The translations under genes and the position numbers were made by a program. Shown here in pieces: positions 5,931 to 16,110 of a DNA stretch of 64,000 nucleotides. The DNA is from Gemmatimonadota bacterium. Its GTDB lineage: Bacteria; JAAXHH01. The stretch covers positions 1 to 64,000 of the forward strand of contig JAPPBT010000079.1 of NCBI GenBank assembly GCA_026702745.1. The letters are read 5' to 3'. How positions within the stretch are numbered: the first letter of the stretch is position 1; the number at the start of each line of letters is the position of its first letter. The notes under the pieces were generated by a model that saw nothing but the letters and a program-made list of their open reading frames with translations, did no database searches and was not told where the DNA came from.

Positions 5931-8174
5931 ATGCGAGTTACCCATATACACCTGGAAGCCATCGAATACCAGACCGAGGGCGGCCTGGCCGTCAAGCGGT
6001 ACGCCGAGCATCTTTCTCCGGACGAAGCCATTGAACCCGTTATCGACGCGCTCGATGCCCACCTGGGCGCCCTGTTCGCGTCCGGCTACGAGTATCCCGG
6101 AAGATATACCCGGTGGGACATGGGGTTCGTCGATCCGCCGATCCGGATCGAAACCCGGGAGAACGCCTTCCTTATCGAAGCCCTGAACGCCCGGGGCGGG
6201 GTGTTGCTGCCCGCGATCCTCGCGCAGGTCGAAGGTCTGCGGGCCACGCGTGCCGTTGCCCGTCACGAAGAACGCATCACCGGCGAGGTGCATACGCCCG
6301 GCGGACATTTCACGGAAGAGCAGCGCAGCCGTCAACCCTCCGTATTCTCGATCCTGCGGGGGATCATAGACCTCTTCTCCTGCCCGGACGAACATCATCT
6401 CGGCCTCTACGGCGCCTTCGGCTACGACCTTGCCTTTCAGTTCGAACCCATGGACTACCGGCTAAGCCGCCCGGCGGACCAGCGGGACCTGGTGCTCTAC
6501 CTGCCAGACCGGCTGGTGACGGTCGATCACAACCGCGAGGTGGCCGTCCGGTACGACTACGAATTCGATACAGGCGGCGGGTCTACCCAGGGCCTGCCCA
6601 GGGAAGGCGCCGTCCAGCCCTACCGTGCGGGACGGGCCACGGCCGCCCGGGAATTCGAGAAGGGCGCTTATGCCGACGTCGTCCGCAAGGCGCAAGAGTA
6701 TTTCAGGAGAGGTGACCTGTTCGAAGTCGTGCCCAGCCAGACCTTCTACGAGTCCTGCCCGGACCCGCCCTCCGAAATCTTCCGCCGCCTGAGGGAACGG
6801 AATCCCGCGCCGTACGCCACGCTCATCAACCTGGGACAGCGCGAATATCTGGTCGGCGCGTCGCCAGAGATGTTCGTCCGGGGCGAAGGGATCCGTATCG
6901 AGACCTGCCCCATTTCAGGTACGGTCAGCCGGGGGAACGACGCGCTGAGCGACGCCGACCAGATCCTCAAGCTGCTGAGCTCGGAGAAAGAGGAGTCCGA
7001 GTTGACCATGTGTACGGACGTGGACCGGAACGACAAGTCGCGGATCTGCGTGCCCGGCAGCGTTCGGGTCATCGGACGGCGCCAGATTGAGATGTACTCG
7101 AGAGTGATCCACACGGTCGACCACGTGGAAGGCATCCTGCGGCCGGAGTATGATGCGCTGGACGCCTTTCTCGCGCACACATGGGCGGTCACCGTGACCG
7201 GCGCGCCGAAGATATGGGCGATGCGGTTCATCGAAAACAATGAACGGTCGTGCCGCGCCTGGTATGGCGGCGCGATCGGATTCCTCGGATTCGACGGGAA
7301 CATGAACACGGGGCTTACCCTCCGGACCATACGCATCAAGGACGGTATCGCCGAGGTGAGGGCCGGGAGCACGCTGCTGATCGACTCCGATCCGGGGGAC
7401 GAGGAGCGTGAGACGGAACTCAAGGCCATGGCGTTCATCGATGCGATCGGGCGTCCCCGGGAATCCCAGGGGGGAAGCGCCCATCCCGGATTCGCGGAAG
7501 ACGCCGGATCGGGAAAGCGCGTGCTGCTGATGGACTATGAGGATTCTTTCGTGCATACGCTGGCCAACTACCTGCGCCAGACCGGCGCCGATGTCATGAC
7601 GGTCCGAACGGGCATCTCGCGGTCCAAGCTGATGGAACTCATGGACGCCTACGACCCGGACCTGGTCTTTCTGTCGCCCGGTCCCGGCCAGCCGTCGGAT
7701 TTCGACGTGGCGCTGGCCATCGACGCGGCGCTGGAACGGGCGCTGCCCGTCTTCGGTGTCTGCCTCGGGCTGCAGGGCATCGTCGAGTACTTCGGCGGTA
7801 CCCTGGGTGTGCTGCCCTATCCCATGCACGGGAAGGAGTCGCGCGTGATCGTCCGGGACAGGCGGTCCGGACAAGCCGGGCGGACCGGGACCCTGTTCGA
7901 AGGGTTCCCCCAGTCCTTCACCGTAGGCCGCTATCACTCGCTGCATGCCGAACGCGATCGGCTGCCGCCTGAACTTACCGTCACGGCGGAGACGGAAGAC
8001 GGCGTCGTCATGGCCATCGAACACCGCACCATGCCCGTGGCGGCGGTACAGTTCCATCCCGAGTCCATCATGACGCTCAAGGACGGGATCGGCATCCGGC
8101 TCATCGACAATGTCTTCAGGTATCTGGTCAAAGCGGCCGACGCGGTGGACGCGCGCCGGGAGGGCAGTCCATGA
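5931..8174 (+). CDS. trpEG: anthranilate synthase, fused TrpE-TrpG
   Basis: Converts chorismate and glutamine to anthranilate, the first committed step to tryptophan. The 747-residue protein joins a TrpE chorismate-binding component (residues 1 to about 505, with PISGTVSRG and GGAIGFLGFDG) to a class I glutamine amidotransferase (from about residue 527). The amidotransferase has nucleophile Cys611 in GVCLGLQG and His709/Glu711 in QFHPES. The N-terminal YEYPGRYTRWDMGF is typical of single-chain TrpE(G) proteins, known for example in rhizobia, rather than of separate TrpE. It follows the attenuator leader and overlaps trpS by ATGA. Confidence 0.95.
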   Translation: MRVTHIHLEAIEYQTEGGLAVKRYAEHLSPDEAIEPVIDALDAHLGALFASGYEYPGRYTRWDMGFVDPPIRIETRENAFLIEALNARGGVLLPAILAQVEGLRATRAVARHEERITGEVHTPGGHFTEEQRSRQPSVFSILRGIIDLFSCPDEHHLGLYGAFGYDLAFQFEPMDYRLSRPADQRDLVLYLPDRLVTVDHNREVAVRYDYEFDTGGGSTQGLPREGAVQPYRAGRATAAREFEKGAYADVVRKAQEYFRRGDLFEVVPSQTFYESCPDPPSEIFRRLRERNPAPYATLINLGQREYLVGASPEMFVRGEGIRIETCPISGTVSRGNDALSDADQILKLLSSEKEESELTMCTDVDRNDKSRICVPGSVRVIGRRQIEMYSRVIHTVDHVEGILRPEYDALDAFLAHTWAVTVTGAPKIWAMRFIENNERSCRAWYGGAIGFLGFDGNMNTGLTLRTIRIKDGIAEVRAGSTLLIDSDPGDEERETELKAMAFIDAIGRPRESQGGSAHPGFAEDAGSGKRVLLMDYEDSFVHTLANYLRQTGADVMTVRTGISRSKLMELMDAYDPDLVFLSPGPGQPSDFDVALAIDAALERALPVFGVCLGLQGIVEYFGGTLGVLPYPMHGKESRVIVRDRRSGQAGRTGTLFEGFPQSFTVGRYHSLHAERDRLPPELTVTAETEDGVVMAIEHRTMPVAAVQFHPESIMTLKDGIGIRLIDNVFRYLVKAADAVDARREGSP

Positions 8175-9244
8175 GCCAACTTATGAATCGACCCATGAAC
8201 CGACCCGCAGTCATCCTGACGGGAATCAAGCCCACGGGCAGTCCGCACCTCGGCAACTACATCGGCGCCATCCGGCCCGCGCTGGAGCACGCGCGGCGGT
8301 CGCCCGACGTGCGTGCCATGTATTTCCTGGCGGACTACCACGCACTGACGCTCGTCAAGGACCCTGTGCGATTCAGGGACCTGTGCCACGAACTCGCCGC
8401 GACCTGGATCGCCTGCGGACTAGATCCCGAACGGCAGGTCTTCTACCGCCAGTCGGACGTGCCGGAGGTGTTCGAGCTGTCCTGGATCCTGTCCTGTTCG
8501 ACGTCGAAGGGCCTGATGAACCGCGCCCACGCGTACAAGGCGCACGTGGATCGTCACACGCGAGGCGGACGGGACGCGGACTCCGGGAATCCGGACGCCG
8601 GGGACGCGGACGCCGGGGACGCGGACGCCGGGGTGAATATGGGCTTGTATTCCTATCCCATACTCATGGCGGCGGACATCCTGCTGTTCCAGGCGAAGTA
8701 CGTACCGGTGGGACGGGACCAGGAACAACATATCGAGATCGCCAGGGACATTGCCGCGCGTTTCAATCGGTCCTTCGGCGACGTGCTCACCCTGCCGGTA
8801 TATCTGTCCGACCCTTCAACGGCCGAGATTCCCGGCACGGACGGAAGAAAGATGAGCAAGGCCTATAACAATACCATACCGCTTTTCGGGTCGCGCGAGC
8901 AGTTGCGCAAGGCCATATTCGGGATCAAGACGGATTCGAGTCCGCCCGGCGCGCCCAAGGACCCCGGGACGTCGCTCGTATTCCAGATCTACAGGCAGTT
9001 CGCGGACCGGGACCGGACCGAGTCGATGCGGAACCGGCTGGAGCGGGGACGGATTACGTGGAAAGCGGCCAAGGAAGAGTTGTTCGACCTTGTCGACGGT
9101 TTGCTGGAACGTCCAAGGGCGGTCTACGAGGAACTGATGGCCGACCGGACCCGCATCGACCGCTTGCTGGAATCGGGCGCCAGCAGCGCGCGGGAACTGG
9201 CCCGGCCGACCATGGAGACCGTGCGGCAGGCGGTGGGGCGATAG
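8171..9244 (+). CDS. trpS: tryptophanyl-tRNA synthetase
   Basis: Charges tRNA-Trp. This 357-residue class I synthetase has the HIGH-type motif PHLGNYIG after GIKPTGS, and the KMSKS-type motif KMSKAYNN. An acidic insert near residues 135-155 (DADSGNPDAGDADAGDADAG) is encoded by 15-bp tandem repeats at 8578-8632, between the conserved Rossmann-fold parts. The rest is of normal length. It overlaps trpEG by ATGA, so its expression should follow the same attenuator, linking tryptophan supply and tRNA charging. Confidence 0.95.
   Translation: MSQLMNRPMNRPAVILTGIKPTGSPHLGNYIGAIRPALEHARRSPDVRAMYFLADYHALTLVKDPVRFRDLCHELAATWIACGLDPERQVFYRQSDVPEVFELSWILSCSTSKGLMNRAHAYKAHVDRHTRGGRDADSGNPDAGDADAGDADAGVNMGLYSYPILMAADILLFQAKYVPVGRDQEQHIEIARDIAARFNRSFGDVLTLPVYLSDPSTAEIPGTDGRKMSKAYNNTIPLFGSREQLRKAIFGIKTDSSPPGAPKDPGTSLVFQIYRQFADRDRTESMRNRLERGRITWKAAKEELFDLVDGLLERPRAVYEELMADRTRIDRLLESGASSARELARPTMETVRQAVGR
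8578..8632. repeat. 15-bp tandem repeat inside trpS
   Basis: The unit ggacgccggggacgc occurs 2.7 times from 8593, preceded by a degenerate copy at 8578. It encodes a DAG/DAD acidic loop in tryptophanyl-tRNA synthetase. The unit length keeps the reading frame. Confidence 0.92.
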
Positions 9245-9362
9245 CGGCGTTAGGCGCCGTGAACGGGAAGCGCGCAACCTGCGGCCTGCAAGCCGGTGTC
9301 GGGAGATAGCGGCGTTCATGCCGTCGTCCCGGGTTTCAAGCGACAGGAAGGGACAGGGTTTC

Positions 9363-10373
9363 ATGATTCAGCAGGCCATTGCGAAGGCGATCGACGGGAT
9401 CTCGCTGACCGAAGCGGAAGCCGTGGAGGTCATGAATGGGATCATGTCGGGGGACGCCACGCCGGCGCAGATCGGCGCGTTCCTCGTCGCATTCCGTCTG
9501 AAGGGCGAGACGATCGAAGAGGTCACCGGGTTCGCCAGGGTCATGCGCGACCGGGCCACGCGGGTCGAATGTCGGGCTTATCCCATCGTGGATACCTGCG
9601 GCACGGGCGGCGACGGAAAGCATACGTTCAATATATCGACGGCAGCAGCTTTCGTGGCCGCGGCCGCGGGCGCCTTTATCGCCAAGCACGGCGGCCGCGC
9701 GGCATCCAGCAAGGCGGGCAGTGCCGACGTGCTGACGGCCCTGGGCGTCAATATCGAAACGCCGCCGGAAAGGGTGTCCGCCTGCATCGACGAGATCGGC
9801 ATCGGGTTCATGTTCGCCCCGGCCCTCCATTCGGCCATGCGGTTCGCGAGCGGTCCGCGCCGGGAACTCGGCGTGCGGACGGTGCTCAACCTGCTGGGAC
9901 CGCTCACAAATCCGGCCGGGACCACGGCCCAGGTCATGGGCGTGTACGACGCGAGTGTCATCCAGACCGCCGCCCACGTGCTGAACAACCTGGGGGCGGA
10001 GCGCGCTTTCGTGGTGCACAGCGCAGACGGCCTGGACGAGTTCACCACCACCGCGCCGACCCACGTGGCGGAGGCCCGGGACGGCGTCGTGCGGACCTAT
10101 GACGTCGCGCCGGAAGACTTCGGTCTGCCGCGGGCGTCCATCGAGGACCTCAAAGGGGGCGAGGTGGAAGAGAACGCGGAGATCATCCAGTCCGTGCTGG
10201 CCGGGGAATCCGGTCCCCGGCGGGACATCGTCCTGCTTAACGCCGCGGCGGCGATCGTGGCCGGCGGTGCCGCGGAGGACTTCGACGAGGGTATCGAAAA
10301 GGCGGCCCGGGCCATCGACACCGGCGGGGCGCGGGAGAAACTCGACGCACTGGTCCGCATGACCGGCGAATGA
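9363..10373 (+). CDS. trpD: anthranilate phosphoribosyltransferase
   Basis: Transfers phosphoribose from PRPP to anthranilate. The 336-residue protein has the glycine-rich PRPP site DTCGTGGDGKHTFNIST, then KHGGRAASSKAGSADVL, and further on FAPALHSAM and LGPLTNPA, all characteristic. The ATG at 9363 follows a GGAAGGGACAGGG purine run and gives the usual start MIQQAIAKAIDG. The in-frame ATG at 9318 would add 15 atypical residues. The 118-base gap after trpS is the largest inside the trp half of the operon and shows no clear signal. Confidence 0.95.
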   Translation: MIQQAIAKAIDGISLTEAEAVEVMNGIMSGDATPAQIGAFLVAFRLKGETIEEVTGFARVMRDRATRVECRAYPIVDTCGTGGDGKHTFNISTAAAFVAAAAGAFIAKHGGRAASSKAGSADVLTALGVNIETPPERVSACIDEIGIGFMFAPALHSAMRFASGPRRELGVRTVLNLLGPLTNPAGTTAQVMGVYDASVIQTAAHVLNNLGAERAFVVHSADGLDEFTTTAPTHVAEARDGVVRTYDVAPEDFGLPRASIEDLKGGEVEENAEIIQSVLAGESGPRRDIVLLNAAAAIVAGGAAEDFDEGIEKAARAIDTGGAREKLDALVRMTGE

Positions 10374-10416
10374 CCCTCCGGACCCCGGACAGCGGGATGG
10401 GAGAGACACGAAAGCC

Positions 10417-11262
10417 ATGAATATCCTGGATCGGATCGTAGCGCATAAGATCGAAGAGGTGGAAGACCGGAAGCGGCGCATGCCCCTGCCGGTTGCCGGA
10501 CCCGAAACCGGGCCCGTACGCCGCCGCGATGTCCGGCCCTTCGACCGTGCGCTGAAACAGGGAAACGGCATCGGGGTCATCGCCGAATTCAAGAAGGCTT
10601 CGCCCTCGAAGGGGGCGATCCGTTCCGACGCGGCGCCCGTGGAGATCGGACCGGTCTATGCAGCCCATGGGGCATCGGCCATATCGGTGTTGACGGACCG
10701 GCGGTTCTTCCAGGGCAGCGACGAGGACCTGGTGGCCCTTCGGCGGTGCGTCCCCGTGCCTGTGCTGCGCAAGGAGTTTATCGTGGACGAGTACCAGGTG
10801 CACGAGACCGCGGCGTTGGGTGCGGACGCCATGCTGCTCATCGCGGCCATCCTGGACGACTCCCGCCTGACGGCCCTGCAGCGGACCGCGGCGGACTGCG
10901 GTCTGCACTGCCTGGTGGAAGTGCACGACGAGCGGGAACTGGACCGGGCCCTGGCGGCGGGCAGCCGCATCATCGGCATCAACAACCGGGACCTGGCGGA
11001 CTTCACCGTTACGCTGGATACGTCGCTGCGTCTCAGGCCGCGCATCCCCCGGGACATCGTGACCGTCAGCGAGAGCGGCATCCATGGGCGCGAGGACGTC
11101 CTGCGGCTGCAAGAGGCGGGATTCGACGCCGTACTCGTGGGCGAGTCCCTGATGGGGGCGGAGGAGATCGGCGGACAACTGGACGCCCTGCTGGGCCGGT
11201 CCATCGAGAAGGCGCAACAGGGGATCCGAAGGCGAACGGCTTCCCCGGGGACAGGGCCATGA
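10417..11262 (+). CDS. trpC: indole-3-glycerol phosphate synthase
   Basis: Closes the indole ring from carboxyphenylamino-deoxyribulose phosphate. The 281-residue TIM barrel shows VIAEFKKASPSKG with the catalytic lysine, the LRKEFIVDEYQ strand with the second lysine, IGINNRDLADFTVTLDTS, and the phosphate-binding VSESGIHGREDV. It overlaps trpF by ATGA, so the two are probably coupled. Confidence 0.95.
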   Translation: MNILDRIVAHKIEEVEDRKRRMPLPVAGPETGPVRRRDVRPFDRALKQGNGIGVIAEFKKASPSKGAIRSDAAPVEIGPVYAAHGASAISVLTDRRFFQGSDEDLVALRRCVPVPVLRKEFIVDEYQVHETAALGADAMLLIAAILDDSRLTALQRTAADCGLHCLVEVHDERELDRALAAGSRIIGINNRDLADFTVTLDTSLRLRPRIPRDIVTVSESGIHGREDVLRLQEAGFDAVLVGESLMGAEEIGGQLDALLGRSIEKAQQGIRRRTASPGTGP

Positions 11263-11873
11263 ATTCGGTCAGGATCAAGATCTGCGGCATTACGAACGAG
11301 GCGGACGCCGCCGCGGCGGTTCGCGCGGGCGCGGACGCGCTCGGGTTCATCTTCTATGAGGGCAGTCCCCGCTGCGTGACGCCGGGCCGGGCCGCGGAAA
11401 TCGTGGCCGGACTGCCGCCCTTTGTCGTCCCGGTGGGCGTATTCGTGAACGCGTCGGCCGACGACGTGGACGGAATCTGCGGGGCCGTGGGTATCCAGGT
11501 CGTGCAGCTCCACGGCGACGAACCACCCGGTTTCTGCGAAGCACTCGGGCGCCCGGTCATCAAGGCCTTTCGCGTCAGGGACGCATCGTGGAAATCCGAC
11601 GCAGAGGGCTATCCCGTCGACGCGGTACTACTCGATACGTATGCCGAAGACCGGTACGGCGGCACGGGGGCCACCTTCGACTGGTGGCTCGTGGAAGGCA
11701 GTCCCCACCGTGTCATCCTGAGCGGCGGGCTGAATCCGGACAACGTGGCCGAGGCCGTAAGCTGCGTGCGGCCCTACGGCGTGGATACGGGCAGCGGCGT
11801 GGAGCGTGAACCGGGCCGCAAGGACCACGGCAAGATCCGTGATTTCGTGGAGGCGGTGAGGCGGCCTATATGA
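11259..11873 (+). CDS. trpF: phosphoribosylanthranilate isomerase
   Basis: Isomerises phosphoribosylanthranilate. The 204-residue barrel begins VRIKICGITNEADA with the catalytic cysteine in KICG. It continues with GFIFYEGSPR and ends with the phosphate-binding LSGGLNPDNVAEAV and GVDTGSGVE segments. The start ATG overlaps the trpC stop, and trpF in turn overlaps aroE by ATGA. An upstream in-frame ATG at 10746 exists only inside trpC and is not used. Confidence 0.95.
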   Translation: MNSVRIKICGITNEADAAAAVRAGADALGFIFYEGSPRCVTPGRAAEIVAGLPPFVVPVGVFVNASADDVDGICGAVGIQVVQLHGDEPPGFCEALGRPVIKAFRVRDASWKSDAEGYPVDAVLLDTYAEDRYGGTGATFDWWLVEGSPHRVILSGGLNPDNVAEAVSCVRPYGVDTGSGVEREPGRKDHGKIRDFVEAVRRPI

Positions 11874-12757
11874 CCTCTTCGCTTGAAAACGGGCCCATCG
11901 GCCTCGCCATATCGGGTTCGACCCGCGTGGTCGGCGTATGCGGCCAGGGCATCGGGTATACGCTTTCGCCGGCCATGCACAACGCGGCCTTTCGCCATTG
12001 CGGACTGGATTACGTGTATGTAACCTTCGAAATCGCGGCCACCGAAGTGCGGCGGGCCGTCGACGGCATCCGGGGGCTGGGGCTGGCTGGGGTCAACGTG
12101 ACCAAGCCGCTCAAGACGGACGTGCTGCCCTATCTGGACGAGGTGTCCGAAGAAGCCCGCAGGATCGGCTCGGTCAACACCATCGTGAACCATGGGGGCC
12201 GCCTCGCTGGCATGTCGACGGACGGCGACGGACTGTTGCGGGCGCTCGAGGAAAAAGGCGTAGCCGTCGCCGGTTCGAGAATGTTGATCCTGGGCGCGGG
12301 AGGAGCGGCCCGGGCGGCCTGCGCCATGGCCCGCGGGCAGGGGGCCGCATCGATTACCATTGCCGCACGCAACGTGGACCGGGCCCGGGACACGGCGTCG
12401 GTGGGTGGCGCAAAGGCGATCACGCTTTCGCCATCGGACCTCGGCGTCGCGGTCCGTGGCGCCGACCTGGTGATTAACGCGATCCCGGAAGACCTGCCGC
12501 TGGGAGGTGACTGGTTTTACGAAGGGCAGTTCGTCTACGACACGCGTTACGACCAGGCGGAGACCGGACTGATGCGATGCGCCCGGTCGCGGGGCGCGGA
12601 AAGCTCGAACGGCATCGGCATGCTGCTGTTCCAGGGTGCGGCGTCTTTTGAAATCTGGACCGGCCACGCGGCGCCGGTCGAAGTGATGAGAAGCGCGTTG
12701 GAGAAACAGCTAAGGCACAGGAAGGCTCGGGAGGAGAAGGCATGTTGCGATACCTGA
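11870..12757 (+). CDS. aroE: shikimate dehydrogenase
   Basis: NADPH-dependent reduction of 3-dehydroshikimate. The 295-residue protein has the substrate site [18 protein letters not shown] with the catalytic lysine, GSVNTIV, and a dinucleotide-binding [11 protein letters not shown]. The first 25 or so residues (through STRVVGVCG) are slightly longer than usual. It overlaps both trpF (ATGA) and aroC (16 bases). This marks the switch from trp to shikimate genes within one transcript. Confidence 0.93.
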   Translation: MTSSLENGPIGLAISGSTRVVGVCGQGIGYTLSPAMHNAAFRHCGLDYVYVTFEIAATEVRRAVDGIRGLGLAGVNVTKPLKTDVLPYLDEVSEEARRIGSVNTIVNHGGRLAGMSTDGDGLLRALEEKGVAVAGSRMLILGAGGAARAACAMARGQGAASITIAARNVDRARDTASVGGAKAITLSPSDLGVAVRGADLVINAIPEDLPLGGDWFYEGQFVYDTRYDQAETGLMRCARSRGAESSNGIGMLLFQGAASFEIWTGHAAPVEVMRSALEKQLRHRKAREEKACCDT

Positions 12758-13899
12758 CCGCAGGCGAATCACACGGACCGGCCATATCGGCAATTCTCGA
12801 AGGTCTGCCCGCGGGGCTGCCGGTGGCTGCGGAAGACATCAACCGGGACCTGAAACGGCGCCAGGGCGGATACGGCCGGGGCCGGAGAATGCAGATCGAG
12901 ACCGATACGATCGAGATCCGGGGCGGCGTGCGCCACGGCAGGACCATGGGCGGACCGGTTTCTCTCGTCGTGCAGAACCGGGACTGGCAGAACTGGACGG
13001 ACGTCATGGCGATCGAGGAGGCCGACGGTCCGGTGAGGCGGCGGGTGACCCGGCCCCGACCCGGCCACGCCGATCTCGCGGGCGGACTGAAGTACGACCG
13101 ACGCGATCTGCGGGACATCCTGGAACGGGCGAGCGCGCGGGAGACGACCATGCGGGTCGCGGTCGGCGCGGTCGCCCGTTCCCTCCTCGCTCAGTTCGGC
13201 ATGCGCGTGCTCAGCCACGTGGTGCGGATCGGGCAGGTGGACGCGGACGTGAGCGCCCTGTCGAACGATGAGATCATCGACCGGGCCGAAGCCTCTCCCG
13301 TGCGCTGCGCCGATGAAGACGCCGCGCAGAAGATGATCGCGGAGATCGACCGGGCGAAGTCTCTCAAGGACACGATCGGCGGGGTCTTCGAGGTCAAGGT
13401 GCTGAACGCGCCGCCCGGCCTCGGCAGCCATGTGCAGTGGGACCGCAAGCTCGACGGACGGCTGGCCCAGGCGGTCATGAGCATACAGGCCGTGAAGGGC
13501 GTGGAGATCGGGCTGGGTTTCGGCGTGACCCGGGTCCTCGGTTCGGAGGTCCACGACGAGATCTTCTACGAAGGAGGACGGTTCTACCGCGAAACGAACC
13601 GGGCCGGCGGCGTCGAGGGCGGCATGACCGAAGGCGAGGAAATCGTCGTCCGCGGCGCGCTCAAGCCCATCGCGACGCTCATGCGCACGATCATGTCGGT
13701 GGATATCGAGTCCAAGGAAGCCTTCGATTCCGCCAAGGAGCGGTCGGACGTGTGCACCGTGCCCGCCGCCGGCGTGATCGGCGAAGCGGTGGTGGCCTTC
13801 GTTGTCGCCGACGCCATGCAGGAGAAATTCGGGGGCGACAGTCTGGAGGAAATGAAGCGCAACTACCAGGGCTACATGGACCAGCTGGCGCGGTACTAG
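12742..13899 (+). CDS. aroC: chorismate synthase
   Basis: Makes chorismate from EPSP with reduced FMN as cofactor. The 385-residue protein starts [20 protein letters not shown], has [25 protein letters not shown] and [18 protein letters not shown], and ends near [12 protein letters not shown] as full-length members do. It overlaps aroE by 16 bases. After its TAG stop the same frame stays open for 30 more codons with coding-like composition (to 13992), which may be a lost or alternative C-terminal extension. Confidence 0.95.
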   Translation: MLRYLTAGESHGPAISAILEGLPAGLPVAAEDINRDLKRRQGGYGRGRRMQIETDTIEIRGGVRHGRTMGGPVSLVVQNRDWQNWTDVMAIEEADGPVRRRVTRPRPGHADLAGGLKYDRRDLRDILERASARETTMRVAVGAVARSLLAQFGMRVLSHVVRIGQVDADVSALSNDEIIDRAEASPVRCADEDAAQKMIAEIDRAKSLKDTIGGVFEVKVLNAPPGLGSHVQWDRKLDGRLAQAVMSIQAVKGVEIGLGFGVTRVLGSEVHDEIFYEGGRFYRETNRAGGVEGGMTEGEEIVVRGALKPIATLMRTIMSVDIESKEAFDSAKERSDVCTVPAAGVIGEAVVAFVVADAMQEKFGGDSLEEMKRNYQGYMDQLARY

Positions 13900-14021
13900 C
13901 ACCGGCAGGAGCGTTACTGGCGAAAGTATCGGCGCGCGTTCGTCGAAGCGCTGGATCGGGGCCGGCGGACCGCGCCGCCGCCTTCCGGCTAATCGAGGCG
14001 CGGGCAACAGGCGGACGGGAA

Positions 14022-15626
14022 GTGGCTGAGTCTGGAGCACATCAATCCGGCGGAATCGTCCTTATCGGTTTCATGGGCACGGGCAAGACGGCGGTGGGCT
14101 GGCGCCTCGCACGGGCCCTGGGCGTGCCCTTCGTGGACACCGACGCGCTGATCGAAAAGAAGGCCGCGGCGCGTATCCCCGAGATCTTCGAGCAGCGGGG
14201 GGAGACCGGTTTCCGGGCGATCGAGAAGTCTGTCATCCGGAGCCTCGCCGACGGGGTGCGCAGAGTGATCGCCACGGGCGGCGGCGCGGTGCTTGATCCG
14301 GACAACTTCGACGTGCTGCGGTCGCTGGGTCCGGTCATACATTTGAACGCGCCGGCAGAGACGGTACTGGCGCGCACGCGGGGCGATTCGGGGACCCGGC
14401 CGCTCCTGACCGGGGAAGACCCGCTGGAACGGATCCGGTCACTCCAGCGCGAGCGAGCGCCGGTCTACGGCGGGGCGGACCATGAAGTCGACACGTCGCG
14501 GCATTCGATCGAGGATATAGTGGAGATGGTCAAGGCCTGGGTAGAAAGCGAAGAACGGGTGATCCGAGTGGACCTCGGATCCGACAGCTATGACATCGTG
14601 ATCGGGCCCGATGTGCTCGACCGGCTGGGAAGCCGTATGACGTCTTTCGATCTGACCGGCCGCGCGCTGGTCGTGACCCATCCGGGCATCGCGCAGCGCT
14701 ACGGCGGTCGGACGACAGACTCTCTGCGGTCGGCCGGGTTCGAACCGGATCTGGTCGAAGTTCCGGACGGCGAGGCGCAGAAGTCGCTGCAGTGGGCTGA
14801 GAAACTCTATGACGCCATGCTGGCCCACGGGATGGACCGCCGTTCCCCCGTTATCGCGCTGGGCGGCGGGGTCATCGGCGACCTGGCCGGTTTCGCCGCG
14901 GCCACTTTCCTGCGCGGCGTCCCGTTCGTCCAGGTCCCCACCTCGCTCCTGGCCCAGGTGGACGCCAGCGTGGGGGGCAAGGTGGCCGTGGACCACCGCC
15001 GCGGGAAGAACCTGATCGGTGCGTTCTACCAGCCCCTGCTCGTGCTGGCCAGCCTGGATACGCTCGACAGCCTTCCGGACCGGGAACTGCGTGCGGGCAT
15101 GGCGGAAGTGATCAAGTATGGCGTCATTGCAGACCCAGGACTGTTCGCCTATATTGAGGGGCGCCTGGACGATATACTGAAACGCGACCGCGGCGTGCTG
15201 GCGCACCTCGTGGCGCGGTCCTGCGAGATCAAGGCGGAAGTGGTCGCCGGAGACGAACGCGAACATGGACGGCGAGCCATCCTCAACTTCGGCCATACCA
15301 TGGGCCACGCCATCGAGACGCAGACGGGCATGCTGCACGGCGAGGCCGTGGCCATCGGCATGGTCTACGCCGCCCGGGTCGCGGAGCGCATGGGCCTGCT
15401 GGACGGCGAAAGCGTCCGGCGGCTGATCGAACTGGTGCGGCGCACGGGGCTGCCCTGCCGGTGCGACGGACTGGACGTCCCGGCGACGATCGAGACCATG
15501 AAGTTCGACAAGAAGTCGGTGGGCGGCCGCCCGCGTTTCATCCTGCCCAGCCGCATCGGCGAGGTGGCCGTACGCGACGACGTGCCCGCCGAATACATCC
15601 GGTCCGTCCTCGCGACGGGGAACTAG
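14022..15626 (+). CDS. aroKB: shikimate kinase / 3-dehydroquinate synthase fusion
   Basis: One 534-residue chain carries two shikimate-pathway enzymes. Residues 1 to about 175 are shikimate kinase, with P-loop GFMGTGKT, the shikimate-binding DTDALIE, the [10 protein letters not shown] segment and ATGGGAVLD. From about residue 178 ([15 protein letters not shown]) it is NAD-dependent dehydroquinate synthase, with [35 protein letters not shown], the zinc-site region EVIKYGVI, and [12 protein letters not shown] chose the in-frame GTG at 14022, preceded by GGACGGGAA, because no ATG fits before the P-loop. Fused AroKB proteins are known in a few other lineages. Confidence 0.92.
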   Translation: MAESGAHQSGGIVLIGFMGTGKTAVGWRLARALGVPFVDTDALIEKKAAARIPEIFEQRGETGFRAIEKSVIRSLADGVRRVIATGGGAVLDPDNFDVLRSLGPVIHLNAPAETVLARTRGDSGTRPLLTGEDPLERIRSLQRERAPVYGGADHEVDTSRHSIEDIVEMVKAWVESEERVIRVDLGSDSYDIVIGPDVLDRLGSRMTSFDLTGRALVVTHPGIAQRYGGRTTDSLRSAGFEPDLVEVPDGEAQKSLQWAEKLYDAMLAHGMDRRSPVIALGGGVIGDLAGFAAATFLRGVPFVQVPTSLLAQVDASVGGKVAVDHRRGKNLIGAFYQPLLVLASLDTLDSLPDRELRAGMAEVIKYGVIADPGLFAYIEGRLDDILKRDRGVLAHLVARSCEIKAEVVAGDEREHGRRAILNFGHTMGHAIETQTGMLHGEAVAIGMVYAARVAERMGLLDGESVRRLIELVRRTGLPCRCDGLDVPATIETMKFDKKSVGGRPRFILPSRIGEVAVRDDVPAEYIRSVLATGN

Positions 15627-15660
15627 AAGGGCGGCGCCCAGGCGCCGGATCAGTGAAGGC

Positions 15661-16110
15661 ATGATGAAAATACTCGTATTGCACGGTCCGAATCTGAACA
15701 TGCTGGGCGTCCGGGAACCGGAAGTCTACGGTACGGACACGCTGGAGGACATCAACCGGTCCCTCGAGACGGCCGCGGCGGGACAGGGGATTGAGGTGCG
15801 CATCCGCCAGTCCAACCACGAGGGGGTGCTGGTGGACGAGATTCAGGATGCCCTCGGCTGGGCCGACGGCATCCTGATCAATCCCGGCGCGTACACCCAC
15901 ACGAGCATCGCCCTGCGCGACGCGATCGTCGCCGTGGGCCTGCCCGTGGTGGAAGTCCACCTGTCGGACATACACGCCCGGGAAAAGTTCCGGCATCATT
16001 CCTATATCGAGCCCGTGGTCCTCAGGCAGATCTGCGGACACGGAAGCGACAGCTATCGGCTGGGCCTGGAGGCCCTGATCGACCACATCAGCATTGGGAG
16101 CGAAGGATGA
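15661..16110 (+). CDS. aroQ: type II 3-dehydroquinate dehydratase
   Basis: Dehydrates 3-dehydroquinate to 3-dehydroshikimate. The 149-residue size and motifs are those of the small dodecameric type II enzyme: [21 protein letters not shown] with the catalytic tyrosine loop, [17 protein letters not shown], and [18 protein letters not shown]. Two adjacent ATG codons (15661 and 15664) are possible starts. It overlaps trpB by ATGA. Confidence 0.95.
   Translation: MMKILVLHGPNLNMLGVREPEVYGTDTLEDINRSLETAAAGQGIEVRIRQSNHEGVLVDEIQDALGWADGILINPGAYTHTSIALRDAIVAVGLPVVEVHLSDIHAREKFRHHSYIEPVVLRQICGHGSDSYRLGLEALIDHISIGSEG

Noticed and set aside
8110-8868. 252-codon frame overlapping trpEG and trpS on the plus strand
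   Set aside because: It is a shifted reading of trpS with arginine- and glycine-rich composition and no family features.
10746-11258. N-terminal extension of trpF reaching back into trpC
   Set aside because: The extra 171 codons are an out-of-frame reading of trpC. The ATGA overlap at 11259 is the clear start.
13437-14021. N-terminal extension of the AroKB fusion inside aroC
   Set aside because: The residues are an alternative-frame reading of aroC. The GTG at 14022 with a purine run is a sufficient start.
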